From NCBI GenBank assembly GCA_951217055.1, contig OX578280.1, positions 33,423,128 through 33,487,127 of the forward strand: a stretch of 64,000 nucleotides of DNA, in the 5' to 3' direction. The notes under the pieces are model-generated. The model was not told the origin of the DNA, made no database searches, and saw only the letters and a program-made list of their open reading frames with translations. The translations under genes and the position numbers were made by a program. The DNA is from Gerris lacustris. Its lineage: Eukaryota > Arthropoda > Insecta > Hemiptera > Gerridae. Positions 47,946 through 55,414 of this stretch are shown in pieces (the first letter of the stretch is position 1; every line of letters begins with the position of its first letter).

Positions 47946-50481
47946 ATTATTCTATTAGTTACACAGCTTAGGTACACATAGGTACAAGTGGGCAAAAGGT
48001 CAAGTTTTTAGCTATTCTGGAAGACGGCTAATTCGGATGGTACGTGCCCTGGAAATTTCTTCGAGTTGGACCTCTACCTGGTTTATACACAGGAGGGTTG
48101 TTTTTCTTCAGAAAATGAGCGGAGCACCGCGAAGCGGCTATAGAAAATTCAAGGGTACACAAAATTAAGGTTTTTAATTTAATATGCGGGATTTTATCAC
48201 CTAACCTTAAAGTGGGGGCACGTACAATCCGAATTTACCCTGGAAGACACTTATAATTTTGATGATGAGTAAATGAGTCAGTAACAAAAATTTCAACTTT
48301 GAAAATCTCCCCTGTTGAAGAGGCTGGGTGTTAAGGGCTCGATATTTTACAGTTTCCTAAGCTACTTAAGGTTAAGAGGAAGTAGAAATATGAGGGTGAG
48401 AAAAACCGGGTGAATTGGTTCAAGTAAAGAAACACTGCATGCTTACTGGAACTTGGCTGATTTTAACCCCAAAAAAATATTGTAAAATTTATTAGCATTT
48501 AGTAATTATGAATTAGACCAACCTTACCTCTAAAGGCTCTTCTGTTATAATTATCGGATCTGTGGCCGACTTTTGGCATTTCGTCGGCTTCGCCGATAAA
48601 AATATTAGTGGTATAATAATTACGGCGGAAACCCTAAAATTCCTTACACATATTACCATTCATAGCTTTTTTTCCGCGTCATTCAATCAAGTTTTTAAGT
48701 TACAATTATTTAATTCTTTTTTGGAACGGTGCAAGTATTTATTATTTTGATTGTGACAGGTGTCATTACGTCAGAGATTGTAGTAGAGTCCAATTTGACG
48801 GATATTTTAATGGGGCTTCTACTTACTTTTATACTTATAATTACCTCAGTGTCATATACTTACGCTTTAAAGTATATTTTTCACTTTGATTGTCGATTAT
48901 GATCCATATTCATATATTCACTAGAACATGTAGATGAATTCTAGGTTCCAAAAAAATTATAAAGATTTGATTCTATTCTCTGCAGGCAGATGACCTTAGA
49001 AAGCCTATTTTCTCTTTAAGGAAATAATTTAGGAAACTCCATATTATCAATATAATATGTGTTTTTTTGTTTTTCCTGATTATTTTAACAAAATGTTTAG
49101 TTATTTTATTAATTAATTCGATGGTTGTGTATACTACTAGTACGGGGTTTTGACAAGGCCTTCAAACTTACCGTCAATCAGCCCGCTGCCTCACCTTTCT
49201 ACGTTCACCTTTAATTTGAGTTGACATAGACTTACTTTATCTTAAATATATATAAGATTGGAGTGGTGACTGTACATTTATCCGATTGGTCTCAAATTTT
49301 TAATTTCCACTAAATGAGTAGTCCTGATAAAGAATTTAAGGTTATAATAAGAAAACAAAATAAAAAAAGATAAATAAATAAATATGACCTATTTATCTCT
49401 GTATATATATATTTAAGTTCAGTTAATATTTGCTATTGTAAGATAAGATATTATCTAGATAGATTATTAGATGATCAGATTGGTCAGTAACTCCTTGACA
49501 ATACTATAGGTGAATGTTACTCAAATATTGTATTAAGTTAATCTCAAAAACAAAAAAACAAAAAAAAAAAAAAAAATGTAAGTTTTGATTTACAATTCAG
49601 GCTAGAATAGTTTTTTATGTTTCTTTTTTTTATTTAATGTGGTAGTTGCTTGATTTTGAAATTGAATGTCTGTTATTTTTATAATTAAGTTAAAATTGTT
49701 ATAATATTGTTTTGTTGTTGTAGGCCGTAGGCCTGAAGATGCCCAGGTATGGGCGAAATATAGCCAAATTTGTAAGTTAATTGAAAATATTTTTATTTTC
49801 AAACTTTTTTATTCCTGAAGTCTAAAAGGAGAAAGAAATATACATAAATGTATTTAACCCGCAGAATTAAGCTTAACATTGTACCCACAACCAACAAAAT
49901 CTGATCAGCCGTTTGGACGTGATTGACGCACAGACAGACATATGATTTTCTAAACTTAAATTCTTTTTCAGGACTACTTATTTAAAATTTTTTAGCCCAC
50001 TCGGATAAAAGATTAAGTTAACATAAAATTAAATTAATATCCCCAGTAAAACACTCCGTTGCGAAGCACGGGTGTACAGCTAGTTCCTTTATAAGAATTA
50101 CATTTTCAATAATTGTACAACTTACTTATTGGATTTTCTCTTTGTAGATCCCTACAAAAAATGACAACAAATTTAGAACACTTTTACTAGACAGTTTTTT
50201 CACTATTGTAGAATAAAGTTTTTCTAATATTCAATGGACATGGAATGAAATTAGTAAATTGCTAATTTTAGTGTTTAATTCTTGAGTAGGTTCAAAGAAT
50301 CGTCTTAAGAATTAAATAATATTGGAAATAGTATACTAAAAATATTAGAATTAGAAAGGCTTACTTGGGTTATTCTCAAGCTAACTTACTATACAATAAG
50401 ATTATATATTGTTAGTTTCTAATAAATCCTTATAAATGAATCTTACTGATTCTCGTCATTTTCACTTGAGTCTATTTCCAT
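24968..50481 (-). CDS. Uncharacterised single-pass membrane protein with coiled-coil tail (17 coding exons)
   Basis: Rebuilt by splice signals and phase. Exons: 50481-50447, 50151-50126, 48559-48528, 47621-47525, 43605-43347, 42779-42766, 42350-42315, 42192-42123, 41531-41486, 41024-40915, 39551-39500, 34214-34084, 33589-33529, 32529-32441, 30123-30038, 25435-25215 and 25012-24968. All boundaries are GT-AG, all phases agree, and the sum is 469 codons plus stop. The start MEIDSSENDENQ has an AAAATGG context. Residues about 65-108 are very acidic and Tyr-rich. A transmembrane helix (FLLIGSGVLLVLGLCGIVCF) spans about 114-133 and is followed by KKK, which predicts N-outside, C-inside. The C-terminal 330 residues are charged. 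They include SPDLSDSESDYQNIPLPL, a lysine/arginine linker and a coiled coil near the end (EARARMLRKYKELQLEVERL). I recognise no domain, and no function can be claimed. No signal peptide was found; an upstream exon could still exist. Confidence 0.72.
25215..25435 (-). CDS. Membrane coiled-coil gene, exon 16 (coiled coil)
   Basis: 221 bp with donor AGG|GTAAGT. The acceptor TATGATTAAG has a weak pyrimidine tract. Joined to exon 15 it reads K-DLHNLWKDIHNAKEQIILK, then EARARMLRKYKELQLEVERL, a clear heptad pattern, and a basic tail VRKKVLQSQR. Confidence 0.75.
26370..26544. mobile_element. Small MITE with inverted ends
   Basis: CACCGTATCTCTAG at the left pairs with CTAGAGATACGGTG at the right, and the adjacent ATAGCTA-type blocks also pair. 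175 bp, non-coding. Confidence 0.75.
26940..26978 (+). mobile_element. Helitron-like 3' end
   Basis: A small stem (CCCACT..AGTAGGG around TAGCGA) is followed by CCAGCTAG and a T. It resembles the second example at 50083 (GCGAAG..GGG..CAGCTAG). Helitrons end with a hairpin and CTRR before a T. The 5' end was not found. Confidence 0.4.
28131..28228. repeat. (AAT)n microsatellite
   Basis: About 98 bp of AAT/TAA repeats with one short interruption near 28213. Confidence 0.97.
28899..28962 (-). CDS. Optional 64-bp exon with in-frame stop (alternative C-terminus)
   Basis: Acceptor TTTTGTTCCAG and a consensus GAG|GTGAGT donor. Read after exon 15 it gives EMTACLQPQEKLLN and a TAA at 28921-28919, 20 nt before its donor. 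Inclusion would drop the final coiled coil (exons 16-17). It may be an alternative C-terminus or a poison exon. Confidence 0.55.
29549..29829. repeat. Foldback with ~120-bp arms
   Basis: The arms contain GAAGCATCTTTAGGGGTGTG and GTGATGTTGACTCGAAGC and pair around a centre near 29690. Similar open frames on both strands are a consequence of the palindrome. Confidence 0.88.
30038..30123 (-). CDS. Membrane coiled-coil gene, exon 15
   Basis: Acceptor GATTTATTGTAG, donor AAAG|GTGTCT. Reads E-WRERWLCKSDETDAMEIRVE and then DVEKLIWK, leaving phase 1. Both the optional exon at 28899 and exon 16 accept phase 1. Confidence 0.78.
30955..31240 (+). pseudogene. LINE reverse-transcriptase fragment
   Basis: Plus-strand reading gives EKEVVHTINKLKNNNSGEEN, then LLIGPSLKMILTHKKGKKAN and LPSVVEKV. 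The K-LKNNKSxG, ILxHKKGDKAxLNNYRPI and LLxVxxKV order is the fingers region of LINE reverse transcriptases. Stops and substitutions show decay. Confidence 0.65.
31545..31725. repeat. GC-rich repeat patch
   Basis: An unusually GC-rich 180-bp island containing CGAGCCTCGGGTCCGTGACG, in an intron. It resembles an inserted repeat, but no ends or duplication could be set. Confidence 0.35.
31795..32418. repeat. 620-bp hairpin element
   Basis: Arms of about 280 bp share AAATGTTTTGGTGTC-, GGGACATAGCTTGGCA- and GCGATTTTCATGAT-type blocks in opposite orientation around a centre near 32110. It lies in the intron after exon 14, about 25 bp from the donor. Confidence 0.88.
32441..32529 (-). CDS. Membrane coiled-coil gene, exon 14
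   Basis: Acceptor TTTATGTGCAG, donor GTGAGT. Reads VCSQDTEELIRMCVKTMRQP and then FNKKFVTLF. A 620-bp hairpin repeat begins about 25 bp past its donor. Confidence 0.82.
33529..33589 (-). CDS. Membrane coiled-coil gene, exon 13
   Basis: Acceptor ATGATTTCAG, donor GTATGC. Reads K-TPQNIEGRRLEYPQELRKHK. Confidence 0.75.
34084..34214 (-). CDS. Membrane coiled-coil gene, exon 12 (basic linker)
   Basis: Acceptor CTTTTATTTAG, donor GTTAGT. Reads KYYKAGNTIDKFRSRKRNNE, then a Lys/Arg/Glu-rich disordered stretch to LPLMINQK. An alternative frame is also protein-like but ends in a stop and does not join the next exon. Confidence 0.65.
36246..36283. repeat. (TA)n microsatellite
   Basis: About 38 bp of TA. 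Confidence 0.95.
36386..37150. repeat. Old element with diverged inverted ends
   Basis: The left end (AGAAATAGTTTT..GTCAAAATCGATTTTGACTG) and right end (CAGTTTTGACTAAAGTACTT..AAAACTATTTCTGAC) pair at roughly 70%. Confidence 0.5.
39500..39551 (-). CDS. Membrane coiled-coil gene, exon 11
   Basis: Acceptor CGAATTTGCAG, donor GTGAGT. Reads T-KFRDYIKELAYLKERQN, a helical segment. Confidence 0.8.
40105..40290. repeat. Dispersed repeat, family R (uninterrupted copy)
   Basis: Contains ACTTCTTTAGACTATTACTC, AACAATCTAAAGAAGGTGTA and ATATTCCTTTGTCTCAAAAT in order. The same order is found at 43826-43933 plus 45358-45421, where transposons split it. Confidence 0.75.
40915..41024 (-). CDS. Membrane coiled-coil gene, exon 10
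   Basis: Acceptor TTTTTTTAG. Reads DMGKICNNAEMFIQRCMTSS and onward to TLTSSR. The donor GTAACT is weaker than the others but is the one that keeps phase 2 into exon 11; a GTGAAA alternative lies upstream. Confidence 0.7.
41486..41531 (-). CDS. Membrane coiled-coil gene, exon 9
   Basis: Acceptor CCTGATTACAG, donor GTAAGA. Reads D-SESDYQNIPLPLIYE; the SDSESDYQ stretch suits phosphorylation. Confidence 0.78.
42123..42192 (-). CDS. Membrane coiled-coil gene, exon 8
   Basis: Acceptor CAAATTAACAG. Reads KIEDDHDDSCVVNFMNAPSP and then DLS. The donor region is GTGAGTGAGT, two overlapping donors 4 nt apart; the downstream one keeps the frame into exon 9. Confidence 0.75.
42315..42350 (-). CDS. Membrane coiled-coil gene, exon 7 (36 bp)
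   Basis: Acceptor GGCCCATAG, donor GTAAGT. Reads S-QSDTMNSITKK, phase 1 in and phase 1 out. A second AG six bases inside (GGTCAG) is also possible but disrupts the phase. Confidence 0.6.
42580..42629. repeat. (TA)n microsatellite
   Basis: About 50 bp of TA. Confidence 0.96.
42766..42779 (-). CDS. Membrane coiled-coil gene, exon 6: 14-nt micro-exon
   Basis: TTTCAGAGCTTGCA lies between a strong TTGTTTTCAG acceptor and a perfect GTAAGT donor. It is needed to bring exon 5 (phase 2) into the frame of exon 7 (phase 1). It adds C-FRAC. A second donor at 42710 would extend it to 69 nt and introduce an early stop. Confidence 0.6.
43347..43605 (-). CDS. Membrane coiled-coil gene, exon 5 (acidic stalk and transmembrane helix)
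   Basis: Acceptor CCATTATGCAG, donor GTAAGT. The frame set by exon 4 gives GADAGEQGEAAEGDEYNSDN, a run rich in E/D/Y, then DVCKERTYGRF and a 20-residue hydrophobic helix ending CF-TKKK. Another frame is also open across the exon but has no membrane helix and disagrees with the neighbours in phase. Confidence 0.85.
44013..45169 (+). mobile_element. Defective PIF/Harbinger element
   Basis: Ends AGGGGCCCACACAC and GTGTGTGGGCCGCT, with internal inverted blocks (AGTTTAACTG / CAGTTAAACT). It is flanked by TGA at 44010-44012 and 45170-45172, a 3-bp duplication of the T-N-A kind. It contains one transposase exon remnant. Confidence 0.85.
44318..44535 (+). pseudogene. Harbinger transposase (HARBI1-like) N-terminal fragment
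   Basis: Plus-strand frame gives LRELRHSYKEDLLNYLRMNE, then GNFNKMFRLVSPFISKINTK and MCQSIIAGD before a stop. The pattern LRxED...F.NYLRM.E..F..LL.LV.P.I.K.DT.MR.AI..GERL is the conserved start of HARBI1-type DDE transposases. The rest of the catalytic domain is missing. Confidence 0.75.
45632..46611. mobile_element. Foldback element with ~230-bp arms and GC-rich tips
   Basis: TAGTCCAGT at the left pairs with ACTGGACTA at the right. GTCGGGTAGTTTTGATTTTT pairs with its inverse near 46556. A GCGCCGCCGGCGCC-type block at about 45765 is mirrored near 46485. Lies in intron 4. Confidence 0.85.
47525..47621 (-). CDS. Membrane coiled-coil gene, exon 4
   Basis: Acceptor AAATCATTGCAG, donor GTATGG. 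Reads VVSEEVEKIRNISGDQNYFF onward to TTAPA. NIS is a possible N-glycosylation site if this part is extracellular. Confidence 0.8.
47914..47942. repeat. Poly-A tract
   Basis: About 29 consecutive A. It could be the tail of a retroposed copy, but no body was recognised. Confidence 0.9.
48528..48559 (-). CDS. Membrane coiled-coil gene, exon 3 (32 bp)
   Basis: Acceptor GGCCACAG, donor GAG|GTAAGG. Reads NPIIITEEPLE, phase 1 in and phase 0 out. Confidence 0.6.
50047..50083 (+). mobile_element. Helitron-like 3' end
   Basis: CTCCGTTGCGAAGCACGGG can form a CCGT/ACGG stem and is followed by TGTACAGCTAG before T. It matches the end at 26978 in layout. The 5' end was not found. Confidence 0.4.
50126..50151 (-). 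CDS. Membrane coiled-coil gene, exon 2 (26 bp)
   Basis: Acceptor TTTTTTGTAG, donor GTAAGT. Reads Q-DLQRENPI across the junction, phase 2 in and phase 1 out. Confidence 0.6.
50447..50481 (-). CDS. Membrane coiled-coil gene, coding exon 1
   Basis: ATG with an A at -3 and G at +4 encodes MEIDSSENDEN plus two bases. The donor is GTAAGA. The upstream sequence is A-rich and a poor acceptor, so this looks like a true start and not an internal exon. Confidence 0.65.
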
Positions 50482-51689
50482 TTTTTTTCTTTTTTTTTAA
50501 AAATAAATATATGTATTATTTTTCTTCGTGCATACTATCTTTGAATCATTTTAAAGTTCTCGTCTCTGTCTTAATATGATCACATTATTTGTAACTAATC
50601 AAGTGCTTAGGCAAGCCTTTTTAATTCCTTAATAGACTCAACTACTGAAGTATTTAATTTATTTATACTCGCAAAAAGAGAATCGTATGCATTAATTACT
50701 TAACTTAATTATGTAAACTGACTAAATACTGATAAAGGAATGTTAATTCTTCAATCACTATATATAACAATCAACATTAGGAGTTTATGAATAATATCCA
50801 TTAACACAACACATATATTAAAACATTTCTTTTATTAATACATTATTTAAGTAATTATTCATGGCAATAAAGACCGTAAAATAAATTATTCAATCAATTT
50901 TAGGCCATTATTAGATTAACACATGCAATATTTTTTAATATTATTTTTTTTTTTTAGATAAAGGAAATACATATTTAAACATTTTTATTGGAAAATGTAT
51001 TAATTTATATACACAAATATTTAATTTAATTAATACAAATTTGAGGATATAAATATAAACTTAATATTAAGAACAGAAATTAATTAATTATTATTTCGCT
51101 CATTATTTTAAGATTAGAAATTATTTAGTCTAACTAATAAAATTATCTAATTAAATTTCTAGATTATACATGTGGATCATAATTATAAAGGAATTCTGTA
51201 TTAACTGTTAGTACTAGTGGTTATCATATATTCCCCTTGTATAAAAGGTTATTTTCCAAGACTTAACTTTAACAGATTGGACGCTTTTTTGAGATTATAA
51301 TAGCTTGGGACTCTTCTGATGATCTAAATCTGCAAAAGTTAACTTCAATCTTCTTCTTAATTTGTTTTTGACCTAGAGGCTCATCCAAATGAGTTGCAGA
51401 CAAAAATGTAAAACATAAATTTACAATTTGAATAAACATATTTCGCCCTACCTAGCTTTTCCAGAAATATACCCCCCTATAACGTAAAAATTACCTAAGC
51501 ATATCTGACCTAGATATGTTTTTCCCATTTTTTCTTTTACTAAGTCACGGGTAAAGGAGACAATAGTTGAAAGGTTTTTTCAGCCTAAAAAATTATTGTC
51601 TTCATGTTACATTTAAGATAAAATATATTGCAGAAAAGTAGAAACTTCTTTATGGTAATTTTGGGTGAAAGGAACGATGTTGGAGCACA

Positions 51690-51912
51690 AGTAGGGGAAG
51701 AGGGAGGGAGAGGTATGCACTCGGGAGCCCACAATACGTTTATTTATTGTTGGTGAAACAAACCACATAAAATGAAGTATATACATATACATAAATTTGC
51801 TTTTTTTAAAAAAAATAAAACTGGGTCCTACTCCAATTTGTGAAATTTGTTTCGCTAGCAATGCATAAGCCTATTGTGAGCTCCCGAGTGCATACCTCCT
51901 CCTACTTGTGTA
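51690..51912. repeat. Foldback repeat
   Basis: GGTATGCACTCGGGAGCCCA at about 51711 pairs with GAGCTCCCGAGTGCATACC near 51879. Confidence 0.75.
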
Positions 51913-54507
51913 AAATACCCACATTCGAACCTGCTTTTCACCCTTGACTCATTTGTCCAGAATTAAATTATTATGTATTAAGAATTTTCAACAATAATTA
52001 TTTATTCCTTGTTGAATGATGATTTTTTTTTTGATAAATTAAAACAATAAGAAAATAAAAGTTTGTTACATTTTGTTTGTATAAAAATATTAATCTATCA
52101 CTCCATAGCTCAAATATTTGAACATTTATAAATAATAAAATCCCTATATTTATATGCACATATATCTAAAAATATATTAATTAAGTACACATGTATGCAT
52201 TTTTATTTTTATTCTATACATTCTTAATATAATGTTAACTTATTATAATTTAGAACTAATTATATTATGTTACTTAATTTATCTTACACTGAAACAGTAG
52301 TCAGCCTTTTATAATTTCATATCCTATAGTAATATAATTATATTTAAATGTGTACATATTATATCCAACGATAATATTTTTTAGAAGCGAGTTCTTGCCG
52401 TTCCAAAATTATTAATACAGTTAAGTATAAAAAGGCAAAAGAAGACGAATTAGATGAAACTGCCTAATTGTATTCAAAGTTCTGCTTGCAATAACTCATC
52501 TCAGACCAAACCTTATAACTAATTTCTTACTAAAACATAGGCGTCGCGAAGCTTATTCGCGCGTAAAGCGAGTTTCATTATCTGGTTGCAGTTTAATACA
52601 ATAACAGCACACGTTTTAATAAAATATTTAATGTGCTTCGCTCAATTTAGATGTTATTATAGAGATAAGTTATTATATCTATTTAAAGACCAACAAATCA
52701 AAACAAACATTTACTTTTATTGGAATAAATGTTATTGCCTTCGCTTAGCAATAAAAAATCATCGAGGTGCGTCGTCGGGACACTCTCGATTCACTACTCG
52801 GGGTCACTAAAGGATAACAATATTTAGACCTTATTTTTTGATAAACTTAGTTAATTTTTTTTTTTTTTTAACTATATGCAATCAGTGTTAATTTTATTAC
52901 TTAAAACTGATAAAATTAAATAAACAAACAAAAAAAGAGTGACACTTAAACATGATCATTAAAGTTGCAAAATATGTGCTTTGAGTACACATAATGGGTC
53001 TGTAGGCAATTTAACAAATCGGACCAGTTCGTTAAGCAGCATAAACAGCCCAGTTGATTCAAGATGGTGGTCATTTAAATGTTTGTACGATAAAAATTCG
53101 ATGGCGGCCATTTAAAAGTTTGTAAAAAAAATAAATACGATTAAAACGATTTTTTTTCGAACAAACGCACTACAAAGAACTCTAGCTTTAACCGTACCCA
53201 AGATCATATTTTTTTTGGAGGGCTCCTATTTCATTTAACTCCCCCACAGCTCCCTTTGTATAAAATTTATTAAATTAATTTAATCAACTTTTACTAATTA
53301 TATTTATACTTTGTTAGAATTCATTTTAATTATTTTTGTATAAACTAAATTAAATGATCAACCCCTTGTTTTTTAGGGTTGATTTTTGGGGGTTCCTTGT
53401 ATTTTTCCTGTGTGGGCTATTACTCATAACACTACTTTAAAGTCTCAAATTTGTAAATTAGGTACTTCGGAGATCAGTGCGTTTATGACAGACAGACAAA
53501 CAAATACAGACAATTATAAGGATCTGTCGTTTGCGTGTAAGGACCCTCAAGATTTTCACTGTACTTAAAAAATTGGACTGCAAGAAGGCTCTATTTAATT
53601 TCACTTTTCTAATATGAGACTAATGTATAATATCTTTACATATTTTTTCTTAAATAGTATTATAATAAAATTAATTAAAATTACATACAGTAAAACAAAA
53701 TTGAATTGATCTTAAGTTAAATAAATTTTTAATAAGTATATACAATTTTATTATAAATTTCATATTTATACTACCTATATAAATTATCATTATTATAGAT
53801 ATTTATACATAGTTAAATATTAAATGCTATTTTTATTTTTAAATTTTAACCAGAAATAAAGTAAGTGTATCTAAAATTATACAAATTAAAGATTAACTTA
53901 TATTGCTTTGGGTAATAGTTATGGTTTAATCTGAGCAATCTTTTCAATAATAATTTAAATGTGTTATCCCTACTTTAAAGTAGAATTTAGATTGGGCCAA
54001 TGAATTAATTTATAAATAATACTTCGTAATTTTAGTACTACAACTTAATTTTGTCTTATCAATCTAATTCCGTGGCGCGACTGAATAAACCTTCAGCTGT
54101 ATAAAAACCTTTTTTCTTATCAACGCATCTATTTTTATTACTTAATTTTTTTTTTTTTTTTTAATTAAATTATTATTCAAATTTTACACACATTTACTCT
54201 TTTATTTTAAAAAAAGTATTTCCTTAACTTCAATGTTTGTTTCCTCCTTATCTATCATAAACAAAAATATGTTCTTTAGAGGGTAATAATCCAGACCTGT
54301 GGAAAGTATATCTCACTTTTTTCTAGAGCTTCCAGTGTGAAAAAATTAACAAAATCGTCAGTTCGTAATAGCGCATAAAAATTGCTAAATGGCGAATTTA
54401 TCGAAATTGTTATTATATAGTAATGATCTATTGGCTCTTGAAAATCCTAGAGGAGTTCCTAGAGGAGCAAATAATACCATGTAAACTAATTTTTAAGCGA
54501 ACTCTTA

Positions 54508-54668
54508 GTAAATTAAAAATGATATTCAAAATAATTGTTAAGGAACTCCTTTACAATATGCAGTATATCAGAAATAAAATCAATATTTATTAAATTAAAA
54601 TATTGATTTTATTTCTGGTATACTGCATATTGTAAATTAGTTCCTTAACAACAATTTTTAATTTTATA
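54508..54668. repeat. Palindromic hairpin
   Basis: Arms with AATTGTTAAGGAACT and TTACAATATGCAGTAT pair around a centre near 54590. Confidence 0.85.
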
Positions 54669-55357
54669 AGAGTTTGTTAATTTTTGATGAAAATAAATTT
54701 TCTCTTAAGAAAAGATATGTTATGTGGTCTATTTTGTCATGGTAAAAGGGTTGGAAAACTAGAATAGAAAATATTATTAAATTTCATTTAGTGGAATTCT
54801 ACATTATTAGAGATAGACAAGTTAAAGGAATACATTTTTAATCTATCGAAGAATTTTAAAATTATAATTTAAATTAGTCTATGGCGCATCTTTCTTTTTC
54901 AGAATTTCAGGTTCTGAAATTATCATTTTTAAAAATATACATATATATACCTATATATATACTTATTTTATTCATAAATTTTTAATAGGTTTAAAAATAT
55001 CTTATTTCAAATATTGAAATAAACAGTTTTTCTCCGCTTTGTTTATTGATATAGGAATAATTATTTATTTACAAAATAAATTAAAAAGGATATGTTGTAG
55101 AAACTAAAACATTTTTTTCTTTAGTCTCCAACAAATCCATATCTAAATATATCCAATATTATTTCCTATAAATCCAATGTATCCAATTTATGATAAACCC
55201 ACATGAAAAAATACATTATGGGATCGGATTTATTACGTTCGCTTTACATCAATTTCATGAATTCATAATCATAACATAGTATGATAATAACCATGAACAT
55301 TTTATAATTATTCCTACATCAATAATTAGCAAAACCCATTGTCAATGAGATGACTAA

Positions 55358-55414
55358 TTATCTTCCGTTCCTGCCGAGGTATCGAACAGATGCCGTAACT
55401 CCGTCTATAAGATT
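55358..55414 (-). CDS. YGPPK gene, terminal exon
   Basis: Acceptor ATTTTTTCCAG in phase 0, then NLIDGVTASVRYLGRNGR and stop TAA at 55360-55358. AATAAA signals on the minus strand occur near 55042-55047 and 55063, about 300 nt downstream. Confidence 0.65.
   Translation of the reverse strand, partial: NLIDGVTASVRYLGRNGR

Larger units (their letters stand above)
50482..55357. other. Intergenic stretch between the two large genes
   Basis: AT-rich without supported exons. It contains an inverted repeat at about 51690-51912 (ATGCACTCGGGAGC and its inverse) and a palindrome at about 54508-54668. The promoter of the membrane coiled-coil gene should be in its left end; no clear TATA/initiator pair was identified. 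Confidence 0.55.
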
